Assembly: GCA_900541665.1 (NCBI GenBank)
Contig: UQKV01000005.1
Location: 1-64,000 of the forward strand
Direction: 5' to 3'
From: an uncultured Collinsella sp.
GTDB lineage: Bacteria > Actinomycetota > Coriobacteriia > Coriobacteriales > Coriobacteriaceae
DNA: 64,000 bases
The translations under genes were made by a program, and so were the position numbers. The notes beneath the pieces are model-generated. The model ran no database searches and was not told where the DNA came from. It saw nothing but the letters and a program-made list of their open reading frames with translations. How positions within the stretch are numbered: the stretch's first letter is position 1; the number at the start of each line of letters is the position of its first letter. Positions 8,857 through 16,326 of this stretch are shown piece after piece.

Positions 8857-9387
8857 ATGAATATCGTTGTATTGAGCGGCAGCCCGCGTAAGGGCGCCAA
8901 TACCGACATCATGGTTGAGGCGTTTGCCGAGACCGCGCGCGAGGCCGGCCATACGGTCGAGGTTATCCGCGTTGCCAGTAAGAAAATCGCTGGTTGCCTG
9001 GGGTGTCAGTATTGCTTCGCCCACGAGGGCACTTGCGTGCAGAAGGATGACATGACCGACGTGATCGAGTCGCTGAAAGACGCCGACATGGTTGTCTTCG
9101 CTTCGCCTATCTACTGGTTTGATATCACTGCGCAGGAGAAGGCCGCCATCGATCGCCTGTACGCCTTCGGTGCCACGGACTTCCCGTTCACCAAGACGGC
9201 CCTTTTGCTCGATAGCCACAGCGAGGGCGTCTATGATGCGGCGATCGCTATGTACAAGTCAACCTGCGCGTACTGCAAGTGGGAGGACCAGGGCATTATC
9301 ACCATCAGCGGTATGACCGAGCGCGACAGCATGGCCTCTTCGCCCAAGCTGGAAGAGGTGCGAGAGCTCGCTCGCAAGCTCGCCTAA
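8857..9387 (+). CDS. NADPH-dependent FMN reductase / WrbA-like flavoprotein
   Basis: This 176-aa flavodoxin-fold protein has the FMN-phosphate loop SGSPRKGANTDIM at residues 6-18. A cysteine group, GCLGCQYCFAHEGTC (about 46-60), is typical of the iron-sulfur flavoprotein/multimeric flavodoxin family, and ASPIYWFD is the isoalloxazine loop. It probably transfers electrons from NAD(P)H to quinones, nitro compounds or azo compounds. It lies 148 bp after the hydrolase; the gap contains a short hairpin (ATGCCGC/GCGGCAT at 8820-8839), so it may have its own transcript. Confidence 0.9.
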   Translation: MNIVVLSGSPRKGANTDIMVEAFAETAREAGHTVEVIRVASKKIAGCLGCQYCFAHEGTCVQKDDMTDVIESLKDADMVVFASPIYWFDITAQEKAAIDRLYAFGATDFPFTKTALLLDSHSEGVYDAAIAMYKSTCAYCKWEDQGIITISGMTERDSMASSPKLEEVRELARKLA

Positions 9388-9397
9388 AGACAAGAAG

Positions 9398-9467
9398 AAC
9401 GCATGGCAATCAGCGTTGGCGGAAAGCCTACTTCCCTTACCAAGAGGATTGCTGATTGCCATGCGTT
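9398..9467. terminator. 17-bp perfect inverted repeat after flavoprotein gene
   Basis: AACGCATGGCAATCAGC (9398-9414) and GCTGATTGCCATGCGTT (9451-9467) are exact reverse complements with a 36-nt loop. The element lies between two converging genes and could fold in either transcript. There is no T-run directly after the stem, so it may be a repeat element or an RNA-stabilising hairpin, not a simple terminator. Confidence 0.5.
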
Positions 9468-9494
9468 GATGTCCTTGTGGACAACCTCTGCGTG

Positions 9495-10589
9495 CTAGGA
9501 GACCTTCTCGTTCAGAAACTCCCTGAATGCGGGGATATCAAAGCCAACGAGACCACGCCCGCGCTCTCCGATGACGCCGTCCTCGAGGAGGCGGCGCTTG
9601 TATTGGCTTGCATAGTTGCTGGCGACGCCCATACGCTTGGCAATTTCTGAGACCCTGCTGGGGCCAGAATCGGGCAGCATCGCGAGCAAAAACTCAATGT
9701 CTTTATCGGAAAGCTCCCGATAGGTCGTTTCGAGAATTCGATCGCGCAGCTCCATGCGGGCAAGCAGAGAACCCTGCTGTACATCAGGTGCACTGATTTT
9801 GGGCGAGTTCTCCGAAACATCCCATGTGCGATATCCGACGAGCTGCATCATATAGGGAAATCCGTCGACGGCCTTCACGGCATCCTCGAGCGCTTCTGGC
9901 GTGATTGAGCGGCCTCCGGCCTCAACGGTTTTGCGGAATGCGTTTGCAATTTCAACGTCAGTGATTCGTCCCAACTGATGATATTGGGAACGCCTGAGGA
10001 ACGAGACGGAATCGTTACGCAGCAACGCCGATACTTTGTAGGGCAGTCCTGCCATGAGTAGGGCAACTTTTTTACCTTCGCGTACAAAGTGCTGGTAAAC
10101 AGAGGCAAATTGAAGCATTTCTTCGAGATCGACGGTGACTTCATCGATGGTGATGAGAAGTCCGATGTCATGTTTTTCGAGTTGCTTAAAGATGCCATTC
10201 ATGCGCGTGCGCCAGTTGCCCTGAGCCTCTTGAGCATATGTCCAATCGATGCCCACTGGGCCAATTTGAACACCGTTTATGCGCGCGTGAGGCTGTGAGA
10301 GGTAGCTATCTGCGGCTTCTTTGGTTCGCTCGATAATATCTTCGAGCATGCCTGGCATTGCGGAGACATTTGCTGCGATCCAGCCGTGTTCAAGCGCCGT
10401 TTCTGAAAGGAGCGAGAGAAGCGCCGTCTTGCCCGTTCCCCTTGCGCCAGTAAAAATGGTCGACAGGTTGGGATCTCCCGGGCCGTTGATAAAGCCACGG
10501 TTGATGTCACGCAGGATATGCTCGCGACCCGCTAGAAAGGGAGGGACGCTTCCGAACGTCGGGGTAAAGGGGTTCTTGCTGTACTCCAT
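9495..10589 (-). CDS. AAA-family ATP-binding protein with C-terminal winged helix
   Basis: This 363-aa protein has Walker A GARGTGKTALL at about residues 44-54, Walker B GLLITIDEV at about 145-153 and a winged-helix-like C-terminus (SRVSEIAKRMGVASNYASQYKR, about 307-328). The overall pattern matches the ORC/Cdc6-like or archaeal-ATPase STAND type found as solitary genes in gut bacteria; the function of these is unknown. The start MEYSKNPFTP follows AAAGGAG. Three tandem iterons (10602-10653) lie directly upstream, so DNA binding and self-regulation are likely. It could also be a remnant of a mobile element or a toxin-like regulator. Confidence 0.85.
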   Translation of the reverse strand: MEYSKNPFTPTFGSVPPFLAGREHILRDINRGFINGPGDPNLSTIFTGARGTGKTALLSLLSETALEHGWIAANVSAMPGMLEDIIERTKEAADSYLSQPHARINGVQIGPVGIDWTYAQEAQGNWRTRMNGIFKQLEKHDIGLLITIDEVTVDLEEMLQFASVYQHFVREGKKVALLMAGLPYKVSALLRNDSVSFLRRSQYHQLGRITDVEIANAFRKTVEAGGRSITPEALEDAVKAVDGFPYMMQLVGYRTWDVSENSPKISAPDVQQGSLLARMELRDRILETTYRELSDKDIEFLLAMLPDSGPSRVSEIAKRMGVASNYASQYKRRLLEDGVIGERGRGLVGFDIPAFREFLNEKVS

Positions 10590-10601
10590 GGTAGCTCCTT
10601 T

Positions 10602-10653
10602 GCAAGTTTTGCTAATTTTTGCAAGTTTTGCTAACTTTTGCAAGTTTTGCTAA
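10602..10653. repeat. three 19-bp-period iterons upstream of the AAA ATPase
   Basis: GCAAGTTTTGCTAA is repeated exactly at 10602-10615, 10621-10634 and 10640-10653. Each copy contains the small dyad GCAA/TTGC. The array starts 13 bp before the ATPase start codon. The 19-bp period puts successive copies almost two helical turns apart, fitting cooperative binding on one face. An autoregulatory operator for the neighbouring winged-helix ATPase is the simplest reading. Confidence 0.75.
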
Positions 10654-10730
10654 CGGCTTAACATGTCTTGTGCCGTGGGATTGCAGGAATGAAAAACGGG
10701 GATTCCTATTATTCCGACTACGTTGCAGCG

Positions 10731-10773
10731 AGCGGGGCCCGGAGCGCGATGTTACTGCGCTCCGGGCCCCGCT
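10731..10773. terminator. strong GC hairpin downstream of parC
   Basis: AGCGGGGCCCGGAGCGC (10731-10747) and GCGCTCCGGGCCCCGCT (10757-10773) form a perfect 17-bp stem with a 9-nt loop. It is 37 bp beyond the parC stop in the direction of transcription. No T-tract follows, so termination may be weak or assisted. Confidence 0.6.
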
Positions 10774-10809
10774 GCTTTGTAAACCCATGACGGTTTGGTC
10801 ACCGTTGTT

Positions 10810-13050
10810 TTAGTCAAACAAACTCGGCATGTCGTTTTCTTTCATGAGGGCACCGGCGGAGGGGAGGCTCTGCGCGGTGAACTTCTCGGCCGAGACGCCG
10901 GCGCCAAGGATCTCCTCGGTTGTGCCGACGGTGGTAACCGAGCGGCCCTTCTTGGCCGTAAAGGCCTGGACGCCCTGCGTGTTGGTGGTCGTCTTGGTCT
11001 TGAGCAACGACGTGTTGAAGTTCATCAGGCGGTAGTCGCTCGAGACCAGCGCGAGGTCGCGGTCCTCCTTAAGCACCTGGGCATACAGCAGTTTGCTGCC
11101 GCCGTAGATGGCGTTCTTGAGGCGCTTGCGGTTGGTCTTGGTGACGTATCCGGCAAGTGCGACGCGCACCACGCGGCCGTTCTCAAAGACAAACAGCACG
11201 TCGGCCTTGTAGTCCTCGGGGTCGATGACCCAGATGACGCTCTCGTCGGGTTCCATCTCAAGATCAGTCGGCAGGTACGAGCCCAGCTGGGCCGACTTGG
11301 TGTCCTCAAACGCCGCAACCTTGCACTTGTATACCTGGCTCTTGTTGGTAAAGACCAGCAGCTCGTGCGTGTTGGAGGACGGGAACTCGATAAAGGGTTT
11401 GTCGCCGTCCTTGTACTTGAGCGTGGTCGCCTTCTTGAGTACGCGGTCCGTCATCTTCTTAAGGTAGCCATCGCGCGAGAGCATGATGGTGACCGGGTAC
11501 TCCTCGACCTCGGGTTCCAAGCTCACCTCGATGACCTCATGGGGCTCGATCCTGCCCGTGCGACGCGGCATCACATATTTCTTGTTGACCGCGGCCAACT
11601 CGTCGCTGATGACCTTCTTGATGTTGTCTTCGCTCGAGAGAATCTCCTCCAGCTCGGCAATCTCGCCCTCAAGCTTGGCGATGTCCTTGGTGCGGTTGAG
11701 GATGTACTCCTCGTTGATGTTGCGGAGCTTAAGCTCGGCAACAAACTCGGCCTGGGTCTCGTCGATGTCGAAGCCCTTCATAAGGTTGGGCACGACCTCG
11801 GCCTCGAGCTTAGTGCCGCGGATGATGGCGATAGCCTTGTCGATGTCGAGCAGAATCGCCTCGAGGCCGTGCAGCAGGTGCAGGCGCTCGGACTTTTTTC
11901 CCAGGTCATAGTTAATGCGGCGACGCGTGGACTCAATACGCCACTTGACCCACTCGTGCAGAATCTGGCGCACGCCCATAACACGGGGATATCCGTCGAC
12001 GAGCACGTTAAAGTTGCACGAGAACGAATCCTGAAGCGTGGTCGAGCGATAGAGCTTCGCCATGAGCTTGTCGGGGTCGACGCCGCGCTTAAGGTCGATA
12101 GCGATGCGCAGACCCGAAAGGTCGGTCTCGTCGCGGATGTCGGCAATCTCCTTGACCTTGCCCTCCTTGGAGAGCTTGACGATGCGCTCGATGATGACAT
12201 CGGTCTTGGTGGTGTAGGGGATCTCGTACACCTCGATGATGCGCTCTTCGGGAATCCAGCGCCAGCGGGAGCGAATTTGGAAGCTGCCAAGGCCGGTTTC
12301 GATAATCTTTTCCATCTCCTCGCGGCGGTAGATGATCTCGCCGCCGGTCGAGAAGTCGGGCATGGGCATATATTCGAGCAGGTCGCAGTCGGGATCCTGC
12401 AGGTAGTGCATGGTGGCGGTGCAGACCTCGTTGAGGTTGAAACCGCAGATGTCGGACGCCATGGCGACGCCGATGCCCTTGTTGGCCGAGACGAGGATGT
12501 TGGGGAACGTGGTAGGCAGCAGGCGCGGTTCCTTCATAGCGCCGTCGTAGCTGTCGACGAAGTCGACCGGGTCCTTGTCGATGTCCTTGAAGATCTCGGC
12601 GCTGATGGGGGAGAGCTTGGCCTCGGTATAACGCGAGGCGGCGTAGCTCAGGTCGCCCGAATAGTACTTGCCAAAGTTGCCCTTCGACTCCACGAAGGGG
12701 GCAAGCAGCGCTTCGTTGCCCGTCGCCAGGCGCACCATCGTCTCGTAGATCGCGGCGTCACCGTGCGGGTTGAGCTTCATGGTCTGGCCCACGATGTTGG
12801 CGCTCTTCTGGCGCTCTCCCTTGAGCAGGCCCATCTTGTACATGGTGTAGAGCAGCTTGCGGTGCGAGGGCTTAAAGCCGTCGATCTCGGGGAATGCACG
12901 CGAGACGTTGACGCTCATAGCGTAGGGCATGTAGTTGACCTCGAGCGTCTGCGTGATCGGCTGGTCGGTGACCTCGGAGTGCAGGCCAATGACGTTCTCG
13001 GCGTTGACTTGCTTTTTCTTTGGCTGGTTCTTCGTCTTCTTCTTTGCCAC
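10810..13050 (-). CDS. parC: DNA topoisomerase IV subunit A-like protein
   Basis: This 746-aa type IIA topoisomerase A subunit cleaves and rejoins DNA with its partner at 13096-15093. The active-site tyrosine is Tyr141 in [15 protein letters not shown] precedes it ([31 protein letters not shown]), and a long coiled coil and a C-terminal beta-pinwheel region follow (residues about 500-720). A Lys-rich N-terminal tail ([14 protein letters not shown]) is present. It starts 45 bp after the partner's stop. GyrA-box signatures were not seen, so topo IV or a divergent paralogue is preferred to gyrase. Confidence 0.9.
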   Translation of the reverse strand: MAKKKTKNQPKKKQVNAENVIGLHSEVTDQPITQTLEVNYMPYAMSVNVSRAFPEIDGFKPSHRKLLYTMYKMGLLKGERQKSANIVGQTMKLNPHGDAAIYETMVRLATGNEALLAPFVESKGNFGKYYSGDLSYAASRYTEAKLSPISAEIFKDIDKDPVDFVDSYDGAMKEPRLLPTTFPNILVSANKGIGVAMASDICGFNLNEVCTATMHYLQDPDCDLLEYMPMPDFSTGGEIIYRREEMEKIIETGLGSFQIRSRWRWIPEERIIEVYEIPYTTKTDVIIERIVKLSKEGKVKEIADIRDETDLSGLRIAIDLKRGVDPDKLMAKLYRSTTLQDSFSCNFNVLVDGYPRVMGVRQILHEWVKWRIESTRRRINYDLGKKSERLHLLHGLEAILLDIDKAIAIIRGTKLEAEVVPNLMKGFDIDETQAEFVAELKLRNINEEYILNRTKDIAKLEGEIAELEEILSSEDNIKKVISDELAAVNKKYVMPRRTGRIEPHEVIEVSLEPEVEEYPVTIMLSRDGYLKKMTDRVLKKATTLKYKDGDKPFIEFPSSNTHELLVFTNKSQVYKCKVAAFEDTKSAQLGSYLPTDLEMEPDESVIWVIDPEDYKADVLFVFENGRVVRVALAGYVTKTNRKRLKNAIYGGSKLLYAQVLKEDRDLALVSSDYRLMNFNTSLLKTKTTTNTQGVQAFTAKKGRSVTTVGTTEEILGAGVSAEKFTAQSLPSAGALMKENDMPSLFD

Positions 13051-13095
13051 GATTTCCTCTTGAACTTCTTATGGGCCGTCGTTATCGATTCGCTG

Positions 13096-15093
13096 CTACT
13101 GCAGGTCCAGCTGGTCCAGGTATTCCTTGCCGTGCTCGGAGATGTGGCGCTTACGGCCCGCCTCGTCGTTGCCCAGCAACAGGTTAAACATGGTCTCCAT
13201 CTTGGTGACGTCCTCGGGCTCCACCTTAATCAGACGACGTGTCTCGGGGTTCATGGTGGTGAGCCACATCATGTCCGGATCGTTCTCACCAAGACCCTTG
13301 GAGCGGTTGATGGAGCACTTTTGGTCGCCAATCTCCTTGAGGATGCCGTTCTTCTCGAGTTCGGTGTAGGCAAAGTAGGTCTTCTCTTTGCAGTTGATCT
13401 CGTAGAGCGGCGACTCGGCGATATACACGTAGCCCTCGTCGATAAGCGTGGGCACCAGGCGGTAGAGCATGGTGAGCACGAGCGTGCGGATGTGATAACC
13501 GTCGACGTCGGCGTCCGTACAGATGATGACCTTGTTCCAGTTGAGGTTGTCCAGGTCGAAGGCGCCCAGGTTCTTGATGCGCTTGTCCTTGATCTCCACG
13601 CCACAGCCAAGCACGCGCATAAGGTCCATGATGATGTCGGACTTAAAGATGCGCGGATAGTCCTCCTTCAGGCAGTTGAGGATCTTGCCGCGGACGGGCA
13701 TAACGCCCTGGAACTCGGCATCGCGCGAGGTGCGGATGGCGCCTGCTGCCGAGTCGCCCTCTACGATGTAGATCTCGCGACGGTTCTTATCTTTGGAGCG
13801 GCAGTCGATGAACTTCTGCACGCGGTTGGCCATGTCGGTCTTCTGCTGCAGGTTGGTTTTGATGCTCTGGCGCGTCTTCTCGGCGTTCTCGCGCGAACGC
13901 TTGTTGATGAGCACCTGCTCCATGATCTTGTTGGCAGCGTCTTTGTTCTCGATCAGGTAAGTCGAGAGGCGCTCCTTAAAGAAGGCCGTCATAGCCTGCT
14001 GGATAAAGCGGTTGTTGATGGCCTTCTTAGTCTGGTTTTCGTAGGACGTCTGGGTGGAGAAGCAGTTGGTCACCAGCACCAGACAGTCTTGGACATCCTG
14101 CCACTTAATGCCGCTCTCGTTTTTGTTGTACTTGCCCTGTTGCTTAATGTAGGCATCGATGGCGCTGGTCAGAGCGCTGCGGGCCGCCTTCTCGGGCGAG
14201 CCGCCGTTCTCGAGCCACGATGAGTTGTGGTAGTACTCCTGCATCATGAAGGTGCGCGAGAAGCACATGCATGCGGTGATTTTTACGTTGTAATCGGGCA
14301 GGTCTTCGCGATCGCGACCGCGGCGGTCGGCCTCGATAAAGAAGGGCTCGGTAAGGTAGTCGGTACCGACCTTCTCGAGCACGTAGTCCTCGATGCCCTT
14401 GGGATAGCAAAAGTCCTCTTCGGAAAACTCGCCATCGTCGCCTTCGATGCGCAGACGGAAGGTCACGTTGGCGTTGACCACGGCCTGGCGGCGCATGGTC
14501 TCGCGATACCAATCGTGGGGAATGCTGATGGAGGTAAAGACCTCAAGATCGGGACGCCACTTGATGGTGGTGCCGGTGCGGTTCTCGTCGCTGGGCTCAA
14601 TCTCGAGTGCCTTCTTCTTGGCGCCGACAACCTTGCCCTTCTTAAAGTGCAGGGAGTACTTGTTGCCGTCGCGCCAAACCGTGACGTCCATGTACTCGGA
14701 GGCGTACTGGGTCGCGCACGAGCCCAGGCCATTGGTACCGAGCGAGAAGTCGTAGTCGCCGCCCTGGTTGTTGTTGTATTTGCCGCCGGCGTAGAGCTCG
14801 CAAAAGACGAGTTCCCAGTTAAAGCGCTTCTCGGAAGGGTTCCAGTCGAGCGGGCAGCCGCGGCCGTTGTCCTCTACCTGAATGGAGCCATCGCGAAAGG
14901 CGGTAAGGGTGATGAGCTTGCCGTAGCCCTGGCGCGCCTCGTCAACGGCGTTGGACAGGATCTCGAAGGCAGCGTGTGCACAGCCATCGAGTCCGTCCGA
15001 GCCAAAGATGACGGCGGGGCGCAGGCGTACGCGCTCCTCGTCCTTGAGCTGGCGGATACTGTCGTTACCATAGTTTGCGGTGTTTTTTGCCAT
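13096..15093 (-). CDS. parE: DNA topoisomerase IV subunit B-like protein
   Basis: This 665-aa type IIA topoisomerase ATPase subunit has a GHKL ATP site at the N-terminus (EILSNAVDEA, VEDNGRGCPLDW, GTNGLGSCATQ). The TOPRIM motifs are EGDSAAGA at about residue 445 and the metal-binding DADVDG at about 525. The sequence is divergent: RPAVIFGSDG stands where the family has RPGMYIG, and the usual EGDSAGG reads EGDSAAG. It heads a parE-parC operon on the minus strand. It is probably a second pair besides a gyrase located elsewhere, which cannot be checked here. Confidence 0.9.
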   Translation of the reverse strand: MAKNTANYGNDSIRQLKDEERVRLRPAVIFGSDGLDGCAHAAFEILSNAVDEARQGYGKLITLTAFRDGSIQVEDNGRGCPLDWNPSEKRFNWELVFCELYAGGKYNNNQGGDYDFSLGTNGLGSCATQYASEYMDVTVWRDGNKYSLHFKKGKVVGAKKKALEIEPSDENRTGTTIKWRPDLEVFTSISIPHDWYRETMRRQAVVNANVTFRLRIEGDDGEFSEEDFCYPKGIEDYVLEKVGTDYLTEPFFIEADRRGRDREDLPDYNVKITACMCFSRTFMMQEYYHNSSWLENGGSPEKAARSALTSAIDAYIKQQGKYNKNESGIKWQDVQDCLVLVTNCFSTQTSYENQTKKAINNRFIQQAMTAFFKERLSTYLIENKDAANKIMEQVLINKRSRENAEKTRQSIKTNLQQKTDMANRVQKFIDCRSKDKNRREIYIVEGDSAAGAIRTSRDAEFQGVMPVRGKILNCLKEDYPRIFKSDIIMDLMRVLGCGVEIKDKRIKNLGAFDLDNLNWNKVIICTDADVDGYHIRTLVLTMLYRLVPTLIDEGYVYIAESPLYEINCKEKTYFAYTELEKNGILKEIGDQKCSINRSKGLGENDPDMMWLTTMNPETRRLIKVEPEDVTKMETMFNLLLGNDEAGRKRHISEHGKEYLDQLDLQ

Positions 15094-15188
15094 ACTCGCT
15101 CTCTCGGTGCTCCTTTGCTGCGTTTAAGTCATATAGATAGTCAAGGTAGCATAGCCCAGCCCATAGGCGATTCCAACTAACACGAAAT

Positions 15189-15262
15189 CCATCGAACAAC
15201 CGTTCGGAGTTCGATGGAGATTCGTTTACTCGGACAAAACCGAGTCGGCTCTGTCCGAGTAA
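15189..15262. repeat. two adjacent hairpins between parE and the Xre operon
   Basis: CCATCGAAC (15189-15197) pairs with GTTCGATGG (15209-15217). TTACTCGGACA (15226-15236) pairs with TGTCCGAGTAA (15252-15262). They lie upstream of parE and of the divergent Xre gene. They could be operator dyads or a transcript leader of parE; neither has a T-run typical of a terminator. Confidence 0.5.
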
Positions 15263-15301
15263 GTTTGAATAGCGAATCGAAATTGGTATGTCTGCATGGC
15301 G

Positions 15302-15392
15302 ATGACAGACATGGTTTTCATAATGACAGATATAGTTGACATCTTTTGATTGATGCAATATATTTCTGTCATGTTGCAACGGATATCTGTCC
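15302..15392 (+). promoter_or_regulatory. sigma-A promoter with array of ATGACAGAYAT half-sites
   Basis: The promoter is TTGACA (15336-15341), 17-bp spacer, TATATT (15359-15364), close to consensus. Around it are ATGACAGACAT (15302-15312) and ATGACAGATAT (15323-15333) upstream, and the reverse-complement forms TTCTGTCAT (15364-15372) and ATATCTGTCC (15383-15392) downstream. The symmetrical flanking suggests binding sites for the small Xre repressor encoded at 15413. Confidence 0.75.
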
Positions 15393-15412
15393 ATATTTAC
15401 GAAAGGAACTCC

Positions 15413-15643
15413 ATGCCGGGCAAAAAGAACCTACGCATGAAGGCGGCACGCGCGGCGGCTGGCCTTTCGCAAGCTGACTTAGCCCAAGCCGTGGGCGTTA
15501 CGCGCCAAACTATCGGCCTTATCGAGGCAGGCGGCTACAACCCCACGCTCAATTTGTGCGTGGCAATCTGTAAGGCGCTGCGCGTTACGTTGAACGACTT
15601 GTTTTGGGAAGACGAAACCGACGCCGACCCTAATGCTCTTTAG
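15413..15643 (+). CDS. small Xre-family regulator
   Basis: This 76-aa protein is almost entirely one Cro/CI-type HTH: RMKAARAAAGLSQADLAQAV then TRQTIGLIEAGGYNPTLNLC. It belongs to the group of short repressors paired with a membrane protein of the next gene. The start MPGKKNLRMK follows GAAAGGAACTCC. It is 9 bp upstream of the membrane-protein gene. Operator-like repeats around its promoter imply self-repression. Confidence 0.93.
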   Translation: MPGKKNLRMKAARAAAGLSQADLAQAVGVTRQTIGLIEAGGYNPTLNLCVAICKALRVTLNDLFWEDETDADPNAL

Positions 15644-15652
15644 GAGTTCACT

Positions 15653-16237
15653 ATGAAATATGAAGATCTGAAAATCGTGCAAAAGTGGCGTGAATATGCC
15701 GGCCCAAAGGATGAACGCCTGGAGGCTGAGAACGCGAAGATCTACAAGATTGGCTTCGTGCTGCTTTCGTTTGGCATGTTGATGATCTTTTTCTACCAGT
15801 TTATAGCTCGACAGGTTGCGTGGGTTCACAGCGACGCTAGTGAAATGCCGCATGGCTTTGCAACGCCGTTCGAGGCAGCCATGTATTTGTGGCTCGTTCT
15901 CGTGATGTTGATTTGCGCAGGACTGCAAACGCGGAAGGGCTATGTCGATACCAATCGTTTTGGGCAAACCGAGCATCTTCCTGTTGGATATTTCCTGCTT
16001 GTCAGCGGTCTTAGCGGCGCCGCGTTCGCGCTTGTTATTGCCGCAATGCGCTGTATCGCTGAGGCGCAGATCGTACCGCTCGAAAGCGTCTTTTGGTTGG
16101 CGAACCTGGCCACGGGCGTGTTCTGCGGTGCGACGATTTTCGCGGCCACGTTTGCTGGCCTGTGCGCAACGTTTTTCACGGCGAAAAGACGCCGTGCCAA
16201 GCTCGAGGCAGAACTCGACTCCTCTGACGACATCTAA
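15653..16237 (+). CDS. four-helix membrane protein paired with Xre regulator (DUF6773-like)
   Basis: This 194-aa protein starts with a cytoplasmic helix (YEDLKIVQKWREYAGPKDERLEAE) and has four hydrophobic segments: about residues 33-53, 76-92, 110-130 and 140-168. The C-terminus is short and charged. The layout KDERL...IYKIG...LSFGM matches small membrane proteins encoded after Xre regulators in Firmicutes and Coriobacteria (I believe DUF6773, not certain). Function is unknown; the pairing suggests a membrane-stress or antimicrobial-response module. Confidence 0.8.
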   Translation: MKYEDLKIVQKWREYAGPKDERLEAENAKIYKIGFVLLSFGMLMIFFYQFIARQVAWVHSDASEMPHGFATPFEAAMYLWLVLVMLICAGLQTRKGYVDTNRFGQTEHLPVGYFLLVSGLSGAAFALVIAAMRCIAEAQIVPLESVFWLANLATGVFCGATIFAATFAGLCATFFTAKRRRAKLEAELDSSDDI

Positions 16238-16326
16238 TTCGCAACGGGCTGGCTCTGGGTATCCAGAACCAGCCCATTTGATGTTCGATGAGCCGAGCCG
16301 GCGTCTCTCGCAAAGGTAACTGAGAG

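Noticed and set aside
10602..10653. CRISPR-like repeats
   Set aside because: The 14-bp repeats are separated by only 5 bp and stand at a promoter; this is an operator array.
10795..14223. 1142-codon open frame opposite parC and parE
   Set aside because: It lies antisense to two well-supported genes; long antisense frames are expected with this GC-rich codon use. No ribosome site and the composition (Asp, Val, Leu, His rich) is that of a shadow.
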